From positions 1 through 64,000 of the forward strand of contig BDSI01000139.1 of NCBI GenBank assembly GCA_003117195.1: DNA of 64,000 nucleotides. Reading direction: 5' to 3'. The stretch is from Eudorina sp. 2006-703-Eu-15. Its lineage: Eukaryota > Chlorophyta > Chlorophyceae > Chlamydomonadales > Volvocaceae. Under the pieces are notes generated by a model. The model saw only the letters and a list, made by a program, of their open reading frames with translations. It was not told where the DNA came from and ran no database searches. Position numbers and translations under genes: made by a program. Of this stretch, positions 47,401 through 58,559 are shown piece after piece (position 1 is the stretch's first letter; the number at the start of each line of letters is the position of its first letter).

Positions 47401-50400
47401 CACCACCACCACCACCCCCCACCACCCCCACCACCCCCCCCACCACGCGCCCTCGTCCCCGCCTCCGGTCCGACCCCCGCTTCCCACCTCTCCCCCCTGC
47501 CCCCTGCCCCCCTGCCCCCTGCCCCCTGCCCCCCCCCCCTGCCCCCCTGCCCCCCTGCCCCCCTGCCCCCCTGCCCCCCGCCCTCACCCTCAACGTGCGG
47601 TTGGTGGCCGTCTGCAGCTTCCCCAGCACCAGCTGCAGGTAGGGCCCCACCCACGTGTCCACCCGCCCGCGGCAGTTCTGGAGCACCACCTCGAGCAGCT
47701 TGGCGGCGGGGACCACGTCGCGCTCCCCGTAGTCGCCCGTCAGCGCGCCCTGCACCATGCCGTACAGACTGGTACGGTAGTCCGGGGAGGTGGAGGTCAG
47801 GAAGCGCTCCGGGTCGCGGCTGATGTAGTTGTCCAGGGGGACCTGCGCCGGCACCACCGGGTACACACACATACACACACACGCGTTTACACACACATGT
47901 TTTCCAATTCGCAGGTTATTATGGCAAGTGTATTGGTGCTTGATTTGGGTCGGGCGGGTCTCTTATCTAAACACACACGCGCGGGTCGGGCGGGTCTGTT
48001 CTCCAAACACACACACGCGCGCGCGCGGCTCAGTCCCTTTATCAACGGGACACCAAAAGGGCCCCAGGGTGTGATGAGCTGAATCTTCCCGACCAGGTCG
48101 GCAGGGGTAGACGACGTGCCGGACGGTCAAAGCAACACTGCACCACCTGCGGCACCGCACCACCCGACACCTCCCGATGGACAGGCCCTCGCTCGCGCCC
48201 CCTCTGCGGCCAATCGTTTCCTAAGGCCGCAGCCAGCCTGCCCGCCACCTACCCACCTACCTACCTACCTACCTACCCACCTACCTACATATCTAACTAC
48301 CCACCTACCAACCTGCCAACCGAGGCCCCCAGCCATCCCCTCCCCAGCCACCCACCAGTATGTTCTCCCAGTAGTCAATCGCCCAGTCGTTGACCGCCTG
48401 CTCGATCTGAGGCCACAGGACCCACAACCGGTCGCTGATGGATGGCCCGTAGTACGTCAAGTACGACAGCATCTCCAGCACCTGTACGGAAAAGCGCAAC
48501 GTGCCAAGGGTCCCGTCAGCGGCATCATCGTCACATCGGCATCACGAACTAACGCAGGTCCATGTCGCCCCCCCTCCCCAGCCCACCCACTCCGGGGGCC
48601 CCCGCCCCCCTCTCCAGGAGCTGCGGCCCCCCCATTCCCGCCCCTAGAGGCACGCCCCACCTACCCGCACCCGCACCCGCACCCCCCTCCCCCCCCCCGC
48701 GCCCCCCTCCGCCCCCCCCCTCACCTCCTCAAACACGTCCTGTCCCTCCGTGGACAGCATCCTGTGCAGCAGCGGGTAGAGCACCTCCTCCAGCGAGGCC
48801 ACCAGGGAGGGCTGCTCGCTGCAGCTCTCCAGCAGCGTGTTCAGGGCCCGCATGCAGCCAAACGCCGCGATGCCCGCTGCGGGGAGGGGGGAGGGTGTCG
48901 GTGCAGAATCGCGCGCAAGGAGAGGGAGGGCTCAGCAAATTATCGCTTAAGAGTTTGGGAAGGTTGGCGGTGGTGGCATGCAGAGAAATGGCAGCCAGAT
49001 ACGTTGGGAGGGGGGAATGTACGCCTAGCCCTGCAAGACCGCAGCATCGACGGTCCCTAACCCTCTCTCTCTTCCTCTCTCACCTGCCCGTTCCATACCC
49101 TTCCCGCTCCCCTCTCTCTCCCCCCCTCTCTTACACACACACACACGCTCACCCGTGTCCTCGTCTCCGTCCTCGTCCTCATCCGCGGCTGCGCAGTACT
49201 TCCAAAAGGCGCCCGCCAGCTGGGAGGCCATCTGGGTGGCGTATGGCGCAATCTGCTCCCCGAACTTATCCACCAGCACCTCCAACGTGAACACTAGGTC
49301 CTCGTTGTCCACCTGGGGGGGGAGGGAGGGAGGGAGGGAGGGAGGGGGGAGGGGGAGGGGTTCTTAATCATAAACCAGCAGGTCTGACCGCCAGCCCTTA
49401 GCGTCATCCATTACAACTCTCCCCCCCACACACACACACACAACACTGCCAACTGTGGTTTGGGTCGGGGACGGTCTCTCTCGCACCCCCTCGGCCCCTC
49501 GCATGTCACGCACTCCTGTTCTGCCTGCTTAAATAACGCTCCCTCTCTCGCACCCGCCCACCTGGTCCATGAGTCCAAATATGGAGTTGAGCAGCTGCGG
49601 CAGGGCGGGCGCCACAGGCTCCACGTCCTCCATCTCCTCCAGAAAGTGCCGCAGAGACACCACCGCGTCCACCCGCACGGGCAGCTCGGGGTCGCCCAGG
49701 CAGCGGGCCACCTGGACGGGAGGGAGCAGGCAGGGGTAGGGAGGGTGGGGTGGCGGGGGTGGCGGGCGTGTGGCGCAGATGACATGGAAGCCAGGCCCTC
49801 CCCCCGGTAAGTATGCGACTGGGCTCGGTCGGTCGGGCTCCTTTCCTAAACACAAGCCCCATGCGCACCTGCTCAAAGAAGCGCATGTAGGTGGGTCCTT
49901 GGTTGGTGCCGTCCGGGAACTTGGTGTCGCAGAAGACCCCGCTGACCCACACCGCCTTGCTGCGCAGGTGGCCGTGGGGAGAGGTGAAGCAGGGCATCAC
50001 GTAGGTCGCCATGATAGGGCCCAACTGGTCCTTGTACGGCTTCTGCGGGTCGGGGGAGGGGGGAACGGGTTGGGGCAGCCCGCAGGCGGGATATCAGAAC
50101 CCATACCTCTGAGGTACGGCAAGCTGTACGTACTGTTCTGCTCCTGCTCCCCGGGCCCCGCAAAGCCAACGATATACCGCCCCCGCCCCCGCCCCCATCC
50201 CCTCGATTTCCGCGTGTGCGCGCGCCCTTCCCCCTCCCCCACCCCCAGTCCCCTTCTCTCAACTCCTGCCCCCCCCCCACCTTGGCCTTGAGCAACGGCG
50301 CCAGGCACCCCACCGCCAGGAGCGCCCCGTCGACCCGCCTGGCCTCCGCCGCCGAGGGCTGGCCCCCCTCCCCCACCGTCCTCGCAAAGGCCCCCAGCAG

Positions 50401-53400
50401 CCCCGCCACAAGAGCCATGAACGAGTCCAGGTGGGAGCGGCGCTTGCTGCACAGGTCGTGGGCGAAGTTGGCCGCCGCGGTCTTGGGCGAATACATGTCC
50501 TCCAGGATGTCGTACCCCTGGTACGGCAGGGGAGGCGGCGGGGTGGGGTATAAGAAATTGTAATAAGACATCGTGAAGAAGCGGCGGTGGGGGTGTCACC
50601 GCTGTACCGGGGAGCAAGTACGAAACAAGTACGATATGGCCGACTCTTTTGAGTACGACGCCCTCGGGAGGATAAGTACCCGCCAGCCCTGCCTTCCCCA
50701 CCCAACGCTCCATCCAGGGAGCCCAACCCATGTGCTGTTCTTGAAGGATTATCCTTCCTTTCACACCCGTATATGCATGCACACCCCCATGGACACACAC
50801 CCATGTGCAGGTCTCTTCTCTAAACACCCCCATGGATACCCACCCCCCTGCACCCCCCTGCACCCGCCCTGCCCGCCAGAGAGCACCCCACCCAACCCCT
50901 GCACCCCCCCACCCCCCACCTTGCGGATGTACTCCTGGGGGTCCTCCACCCACAGCCGGGCGTCCTCGTCGTTGAAGGCCATCAGCGGGAAGGCCACGTG
51001 GTGCAGCAGCTGGTCCCAGTGGGCGCCCACCCGCTTGTAGCACGTAGGGATGTTCACCGCGTGGCTCATGTACTGACACACGAAGGGGGGAAGAGATCGG
51101 GTGGAGGGGGGTGGAGTCCAGGGGAGGGAGGAGGTGCGGAAGGAGAGGAGGGGGTTTTGAAGTGCGGGGAGTGTTGGTGGTTGGCTGCACCGGGTAGGGG
51201 CCATGGCTGGGGACCCTACACCCGTCCGCGCGGTGCGTACTGTACCGCATTGCCGTACTACAGAGCAACAGCTGCCGCCCTTGCGTGTTGTGTTTCGACA
51301 GGAAACCTGCCGTGACCCCCTGTCCATCACCTCCAGTTTGTAGTACGGCATTACGACCCCGCGCGAAGCCACCTCACACGGGCCTTCCGCCGACCGCGGC
51401 CGCCGCCCCACCTCGCACCTGCAATCCCCACCTCGCACCCCCAACCCCACCCACACCTCTGGAGCCATCCCGCACCGCAACGCCCACATAACCAGCATTG
51501 GACTTTGCTTATCGCGGCTCCGTTTCCTTTCACACACCTAGCACCACCACCTGTCACACACACACGCCAATCCGGCCCCCTCCGGCCCCCTCCCCCCTTG
51601 ACCCCTCCCTGGACCCCCACCTGGAAGAGCAGGTTGGTGCACCGGGGGCTGAAGTAGCTGCCCGAAGCCAGCTGCGACATCAGGCCAAGGTGCGCGTCCA
51701 GGAAGTGGTTCATGCACTCGGCCTGGAGGCGGTCGGAGGGAGGGCAGCGGAGTCACATTCAGGGAGGAGCGGGGGAGGCCCCTGGGCGGGAGAGTTGCGA
51801 AATTCACTACTACTTCATCAGTAAATTAAATAGGCCGGGGGCGCAGGCAGGTGGGGGCTAGCTGCAACAGGGGGCACCGAAGAGGAGAGGTCGGCGTGCG
51901 GGCGGTCAGTCAGCCCACGCCCAGGCTCCCTCCACCAGGTTGCGCCTCCCCTCCCTCCCGGCACCCTGGGGCCAGCCGCCCACCGGGGGTCCCCGCACCG
52001 CCGCCTCTCCGCCGCTGCCTCCGACGATCCTTCCCCCACCCGGTCCGGGACGAGTTTGGGGAGAGCCATCGCAGGAGGTCAATCAGTCGCTTGCATCACC
52101 GATATCACCCGCCGGCAATACCTGGCCCGGCGCCTGACCCCGCGCATTCTCTCCTCGAACCCTTCCCTGGAGTGTCTTTCTCCCTCCCCTCCGCCCTGCT
52201 ACACCACCCAGCCAAGCACATCCCACCCCCTGGTGCCGTACTCACCACATACAGCTCGGCAAACTTCATCTCCGTCCCCTCGCGGCAGTGCTTCACCTGC
52301 CCGTACCTGCACCGTACAGTGTCGTACAACATGGGTGGGTGGGTGGGTTTCGCTTTAACCTCCCCGCGGACGCAGACGCGGCGGGGGCGGGCGGGGGGGG
52401 ACGTTGCGCTCTTCCTCGTGAGGAGAGCGAAGGGGTATAGGAAATTGGTAGACATATTTCTACTGCGCTGCTGCCAGAGCGAGGGGGATGTACGGACAAG
52501 GAAGGCGGTGATGAACTGCCCGGACTGCCAGGTCCGATGAAGAATGGACTGAATCAGAACGTCTCGCGACGTGTCGTGACATCACGATGGACCGTGAGAG
52601 GGGAGAACGGGGCAATAGATCGAGACAGAGGCGCCCATCGGGGCAGCGGAGCCGCGAGGCGCCCCTCTCCGTCCGACTGTTGAGGGCCTCTAGGGCCCCT
52701 GATGCTTCCTTTGCATTTTCATCGCCATGCCTCAAATCGCCCCATCGCCTTGTCCCCACCCGGGGTACACTACCAGTGCACCTCTGCCCCCTACCACCAC
52801 CGCACTGTCGAACCCTCCTCCTCCTCGCACCCTCACCCCGAGGGGCACAGCCGCGCGAGGGGGTGAGGGACTCTAGGGTTATCGGTTATCGGTTATCGGT
52901 TTGGTACTCCCTTGCGGTTTCGCTGTCTTTATGAACATAAGCGGGGGGAGGGCGGGGGCCGCAGCGCCGCAGCGCCGCAGCGACCCACCCACCCACCCAC
53001 CTGTTGAAGAGGCGGTAGGTGATGTGGAGCACCCACTTCTTGGCCTTCCACCAGGGGGTGGCGGGGCGGTCGTCCGAGTCCAGGGCGGCCACGTCCTGAT
53101 GGGAGGAAGAGAGGGAGGGCGAGGAGGGGTTGTCGCATGTGCCGCACCAAGGTTGGGAAGGTTCGAGGTACAACCAACCCGCTGCGCAAGGGGTGGTGTG
53201 TCCTCCTCCTCCCCCTCCCGCCGGTCCCCTCCCCACCGTGTCCCCACCCACCGACCGACCCACCCACCGCCGGCTCCGCCTGCGTCAGCGCGCTGTGCAG
53301 CGCCGCCATCCAGCCCCCGAACGTCTCCCGGTCCAACAGCGCCGCGGGCACTCCCATGTAGGTGGACGACCAAAAAGTTTTGCAAACCAGCTTGATGTAG

Positions 53401-56400
53401 CCCGAAATCTGGTTGGTAGGGAGCCAGGGGGTTGGGGGCCAGGGTTTGGGGCCATGGCTGGGAGTCAGGGCTGGAATGGGTTAAGGCAGCCAGGCAGGAT
53501 TAGGGGTTCGTTAGCATGCGTTGACCCTGCAAGGGTTGTCCTCGCGGGGGAGTGGATTGGTCCTCGCGGGGGAGTGGATTGGTCCTCGCGGGGGAGTGGA
53601 TTGGTCCTCGCGGGGGAGTGGATTGGTCCTCGCGGGGGAGTGGATTGGTCCTCGCGGGGGAGTGGATTGGTCCTCGCGGGGGAGTGGGTTGGTCCTCGCG
53701 GGGGAGTGGATTGGTCCTCGCGGGGGAGTGGATTGGAAGGGCAATCGCGCAGTCTTGGGTTCGGAGGCACTCCCCATCACGCCGGTGCGCTGGGGTCGAA
53801 GCCGAGCTGCGCTGACGCCATCCAGGACTGCTCCCATCGGGGTCCCCGCGCCCAGAACCCGACGAGCATCCGGCCCGCCGGCCCCATCCGACCCATCTGA
53901 CCTCTTCACTTGCAAGCCCTCCCGGATCGCGAAAGGTCGGCGGCGGGCCTGTGCCAGGCTGCCAGCCCTCTGACCCTCCGGGCGCCCTACAACCACCCGT
54001 AGGTGGTACACGCTTGAACATCAGCCAGCGTCCGTTGTGTTGGGTCCTTCGCAGTTCCGCACTGTCGCGCTGTGGCCTCCCGCCGCCTGATACCCCGTGT
54101 CGTGATACCCCCCTCCGCACTGCCGTGCAGGTACCTCGCCACGTAAGCATTCTGAGTAATTCTGGGTGTGTCCGGGTTCATTTCTGGTTTCTTTTCTCTT
54201 TTTCAATACAACTCCCTCCGCACGTCTAGGGTCCTTCCCGCTCCCCTTCGACCCGCGGCGCTGTGAAGGGCTACAGAATCGTGGCCAGCTGCGGCCTCAT
54301 ACCAAACCCCCCAACCCCGGTCCCTCCTTACCTTCCGGCGCACAACACCGCAGCCCTAGCCCCAGTCCAGCGCACTCATTCCCTCACACACACGCACCCC
54401 TGGGTTGTGTTGGGTGGGTTACTTTTCACATCACATCACTCACGCACACAAACCTGCATTTCTAAGCACACACACACCCTGTCGCTGTTTTCATGAATTC
54501 CAATTCGCAGGTTAATATGGTAAGCATATTGGTCCTTGGTTTGGGTCGGGCGGGTTTTCTTTTCTACACACGCACCTGCGCGCTGGGCGGCGCCGCCAGC
54601 AGCTGCCGGAAGATGTGCAGAAGGAGCGGGAAGGCGGTGGTGATGATTCCCTCCAAAGGGGCCCGCTCCTCCTCGTCGCGGAACTCGTATTTGCGGGCCA
54701 GCAGCCGCAGTGCCAGCAAACCGCCGTGGACCCGCACCTGGTCCTGCAGGGGCGGAATAGGAATTTGGTAGACATATTTTATACTGCGCTGCTGCAGGAG
54801 GGGGGCCCACACGGGGGCCGAGGGGCCGAGGAGAGGACGGGAGGGACAGGATGAGCATTGTGCACTTGGCAGGCTGGACAAACCTGCGTCAAGAAGAGGG
54901 GAGATAAGAGCAGCGGAAAGGACAGGGAGGCAGACAGGTCATCTGCAGCTGCATGAGAGCGGTCAAGCGGTCACGCAGGCGCCTCCTGTTGTTGTCGAGA
55001 GGGAGGCACGGACCTGCGCGGACAGGTTGCCGTACAGCGACTCCAGCAGCCCCGGCCAGCGCTCCGGGTAATCGCAGTACACGATGATCTTAAACACCTC
55101 CGACAGCTGAGACTGTATGTTGTGGGGAGCCCTGCCGGGGGAGGGGGGGGCGGGCGGGCGGGAGGGAGGAGTGGGGGGTGAGACGGGTATAGGAAATACG
55201 GGTAGGAGCCGCGGGAGGGAGGGGCTCAACCAACACCGCGATAGAGAAGCTCAAGCGATTATGGGTCGCTTGCCCCGCCCCTCGGGGGTCCAGCGCCCGC
55301 CTCTCGATCACCCCGTCCCTTGGCACCTGCCCATCCAGTGAGCAGCAAGCCATGGCCGCCCCGAGCCCACCTCCCTCCACGTCTGCGGGTTCGCATCCCG
55401 TCCCTCCGCCGAGCGCAGGAGGGAGCGCAGCCCTCAGTCCCGGGGGGAGGTGGATCACCCCAGACCAGCAACAGATGAGGACCTCGCCAAGCGCCGCAAG
55501 GTCCCCCTCGCCGTCGAGACCGTCTCAAACAACTCTCTATCTCTCCCTCAGTCGGTGCTGTTCAAGCCTGCCTCAGCCCTGCCCCCCTGACGGCACGGGC
55601 CGCCAGTCGCGACCACCCACCGGATCATGGCCTCCAGGATGTTCTGCCGCACAATGTCCTTGTCCGGGTCGGGAATCACATACTGCTGGGAAGCGCCTGC
55701 TGGGGTGCATGGGGGCATGAGGGGTTAAATATGTGGAGGGGCCAGAGGGGAGACCAGGGAGGAGGCCAGGGGGGAGGTGAGGGGATGGCCACAACGACCG
55801 TTCGCGGCCCCGACGGGGTGCTGCTGAAAGGGGGCACGGTTCGGGTTTGGGTTTCCAGCCTGTCACGGCCCAACACGTCGCAACCCAATGTGCCCCTTGT
55901 GCGCAGCACTGTCCAGGATACCGACAGCACAGAGCCTTTCCCGAGCAGTGGGCATCCGCAGGCGGCCTGGCCCAGGAAGGCGCCCGGGGCGAGTTTCAGC
56001 GCGTGGTCCCGATGAGTCAAAACCCAACTCGAGACGCAGCCCAGGGGACTGGGGCCGCCGTTTACTGGTTACTCACCCTGCGACGCTTCATGCTCTGATT
56101 TTTCCCAGCTGCGCTTCACAAAATTCTTAAAGTTGATGGCTGCCATATGGCGCACGCCCGCATCAACGGATTCCTCCGCTGCCACGCGCAGCAGCTGAAC
56201 GGCTTGCCCTGGCAGCTGTTCATGCTGTATTGTCGCAATCACGTAGATCGGGGCAAAACAGGCGTCAGTACCCATCCTGCTCAACAGGAGGAAGGCGGCA
56301 GTTGGCGGCGGCACGCTAAAAGCGGGACGCTGTACCTGCTTCAAGACCCGTTCCGCCTCCTTGACATGATTTTGATCATGGCTAAGGCAAGCCTGCAGGA

Positions 56401-56425
56401 CTGGGAGGAGCGCCTGAATGTCCAT
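44443..56425 (-). CDS. Importin-beta family nuclear transport receptor (SAD2/importin-7/8 type)
   Basis: Carries cargo through nuclear pores with Ran. Twenty-two exons, all phase-consistent: 56425-56336, 56224-56077, 55696-55621, 55131-55014, 54743-54576, 53408-53268, 53095-53001, 52306-52246, 51722-51621, 51072-50920, 50517-50281, 50042-49869, 49711-49562, 49312-49153, 48876-48725, 48481-48356, 47842-47588, 47071-46817, 46477-46328, 45520-45416, 45029-44947 and 44557-44443. The sum is 1037 aa, the family's usual length. It starts [15 protein letters not shown], the importin-beta N-terminal repeat, followed by [18 protein letters not shown]. Internal family stretches include [50 protein letters not shown] and [16 protein letters not shown]. 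Residues ~905-935 are strongly acidic, and the tail reads [16 protein letters not shown], as in SAD2/IPO7. Ends AAAAAGN. A small extra exon between 45521 and 46327 is possible but not needed. Confidence 0.95.
45230..45270. repeat. (TA)n microsatellite in importin intron 20
   Basis: Alternating TA with a GTA interruption, between the exons at 45416-45520 and 44947-45029. Confidence 0.95.
47337..47420. repeat. (CAC)n microsatellite in importin intron 17
   Basis: About 26 CAC triplets followed by C-rich runs, inside the intron 47072-47587. The polyhistidine, polythreonine and polyproline reading frames here are artefacts. Confidence 0.97.
47902..47985 (-). repeat. Introner-like repeat, family A, importin intron 16
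   Basis: The minus strand contains AGACCCGCCCGACCC, later ACACTTGCC and AACCTGCGAATTGG. It is about 80% identical over ~70 nt to the start of intron 5 (54498-54575), but here it lies in the interior of an intron. Confidence 0.7.
49491..49535 (-). repeat. Intronic repeat, family C, importin intron 13
   Basis: Shares CTCGCATGTCACGCACTCCT and CTGCCTGCTTAA with 40284-40336 in intron 3 of the ERD2-like gene. Confidence 0.75.
49805..49868 (-). repeat. Introner-like repeat, family A, start of importin intron 12
   Basis: Directly at the donor after exon 12 the minus strand reads GTGCGCATGG, then TGTTTAGGAAAGG, CCCGACCGACC and CATACTTACC. The same order of blocks begins intron 5. Confidence 0.65.
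52434..52490 (+). repeat. Introner-like repeat, family B, importin intron 7
   Basis: TATAGGAAATTGGTAGACAT followed by GCGCTGCTGCCAGAGCGAG. The same core occurs in five or more other introns of this window, in both orientations. Confidence 0.85.
53530..53740 (+). repeat. 22-bp tandem repeat in importin intron 5
   Basis: About ten nearly exact copies of TTGGTCCTCGCGGGGGAGTG plus GA, within the intron 53409-54575. It produces artefactual [12 protein letters not shown] or [12 protein letters not shown] repeats in the reading frames. Confidence 0.97.
54498..54575 (-). repeat. Introner-like repeat, family A, start of importin intron 5
   Basis: Begins exactly at the GT donor after exon 5. The minus strand reads GTGCGTGTGTAG, then AACCCGCCCGACCC, ATGCTTACC and AACCTGCGAATTGG. 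Related to 47902-47985 and 49805-49868. Confidence 0.7.
54754..54800 (+). repeat. Introner-like repeat, family B, importin intron 4
   Basis: ATAGGAATTTGGTAGACATA followed by ACTGCGCTGCTGCAGGAG, close to the acceptor of exon 5. Confidence 0.8.
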
Positions 56426-58559
56426 GTTCCCCGGCCCACACTCGACTTGACCTAACAAGCTACACTCGTTTGTCTAAAATCGGCATAAAACTAAGTATCT
56501 AATAACGACAAGCGATCACGGCAAGAGTGGACGAAAGGAATGTTAGTTACTGACTAACATTGCGGGGATCATCTGACGAAGGCCGAAACGGCAAGAGGTC
56601 CATACATTCAGTACTTATGAAATGAATGTAATCGTCAGTACACTTTTATGGCATGAAAAATGACTCAGTCGCTTAGCGCGCCAAGTTGCAAGTACATACT
56701 TGCAAGGATAACCATGATGACTGCTCATTCGGTGTAACTGAACGATGGGGCAATTGCTCAACTGCGATCCAAAGAGGCTCGTTTGGAGCAAGCCGACCAA
56801 GGGTAGGAAACCCGCCTTAACGCACGCAAAGGAAACCTTGTTTAGCGGACGACGGTGCCCGCAGTAAGGCAGTGTATCATTTTTAATGTATTGTCACAAC
56901 GGTCAGCGCATATGTAACCAGTCGTTCCTGGACGCGGCAGGCAGCTCATGGCACGTGCGATCGGAAGCATCAGCTGTATTATCCCGCATTTTCAGTGGGA
57001 CTGATGGAGTCGTGAAAGAAGAACCATCATTGTGTGATCAAAAGCTATTACGGGCCTTGATAAACCCCTGTGGGCTTTACCGAGCGGTTGGGCACGAACA
57101 GCGCACATAACGAACAGGAGAACGCAGTTGGCTGATAGCCGTCGCAAGCTGGCCGGCGAGGCATGTTGGCGACTACCGTAGATACAGGATACTCTATCCT
57201 TTCGCCGGATGAGCTGTGAAGGGTGCGATGCGGTGCAGTGAGCCCTCAGCCACGTGCCCCGTGTTTACCCCCCAAAAGTCCAAACAAACGAACAGAAAGG
57301 AAGCCGTGCCCCCTCACTTCGGTGGCCCCCGCGCGCGCCTCACAGTTTGCCGGATGCATTCTCGGTGGAACGAAAGTCCCGTCACCCGGCGTCACCCCAT
57401 CGGAGTACTTGCTGGCCCGCTGGTGATCCCTGGAGTCAAGCCCCGCGCAACGAGTGTCTCGAACAAGGATTACAGCCGTGCATGACGGCGAACGCGGGCC
57501 GATTGCGAGGAGCGCGCCATCATATCCGTTATATCCGTTACATAGGGTTACATGCACAAGACACGCCGGGATCAACCCGGATGGAGGCTTGTGACCGAGG
57601 CCGTCGTGAGCGCCTCACGAGCGCGTGCCTGGCCCTGTTTGTTGCGTTTGGCCCTCTTAAGCCCAGGACAGCGCCGACAACGCCCATGCGACCGGAGCGC
57701 TGTCCCTCATGTCCGTCGCAACCGCCCTCAGCCCCTCACCAGCGAGCTCCGTCACTTCTTCTACTGACAGGAACACACTTTGCATCCTTTGCCGCCGACA
57801 CCGGTTCATCAGCCCGAGTCGTCCTACCATTCCGTATGTCCGCAAGATGACGAGAGCGACTGCCACAGTGGTTGTTCGTACAATAGTTTCTTTTGGGTGT
57901 TTTCTGTTAGGTTTTTGAAAAGTTACAGTAGGCTGCAGTGCATTTCTTCGTTGACATGCTCAACCGTGGGAGTTCTTTAATGCGATGCGAAGAGGCTGCA
58001 ACCGAAGCCGCATTGATCTCGCATAGGAACCTTAGCAAATCATTTTCTGCACACGAATCAACTGTCTCAGGTCGCAACCGCGGGCTGCAAACTTGTGCGA
58101 AATCCTACGCGTCAGCAACTCGACCGAGAATCCACTAACGGCCGGACTTCGTGGCAGCTAATCACTGGCTTCCTAGGATCAAAGAGCCAACACAAAGCCC
58201 TAGGGTGAGGTGGTGGTAGGTGAAGTGAGGTGGAGTGCCGTTTGCCCGAAGGCCCACGCTGCTGTCCTCCAAGCCTAGCAGCCGAACGCATCTTGAGAAG
58301 GCGACTTGACGACACGTGACCCACTTCAGCTGCCCCCGCTTCCATGCAGGCGCGTACGTGGGTGCCGTCCCACCACTGCGGGGTACTCGTCCGGCTGGCT
58401 GAAGCACGGGGGCCAGCAGAGGCGTGTTACATTCCTAGCCAGACGGACCCCACCTCCCCGTCCACCACTGGCCATTGCCATCCCCACCATCACCAGCTGC
58501 TGCTGCTAGTGCTGGTCACGTAAGCTGGGACCTCTGACGCGGCTGTGCCCGCCGGAGCC
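56426..58559. promoter_or_regulatory. Divergent intergenic region between importin and B3 genes
   Basis: 2.1 kb between the head-to-head start codons. The sequence is lower in GC than its surroundings (56460-57100), as expected for non-coding DNA. Short frames show no motifs. Confidence 0.5.

Noticed and set aside
47169..47900. Polyproline, polyhistidine and polyvaline ORFs
   Set aside because: They arise from the (CAC)n microsatellite and C-runs in importin intron 17. The real coding in this interval is minus-strand exon 17.
53465..54150. Repeated [12 protein letters not shown] and [13 protein letters not shown]s
   Set aside because: Artefacts of the 22-bp tandem repeat in importin intron 5.
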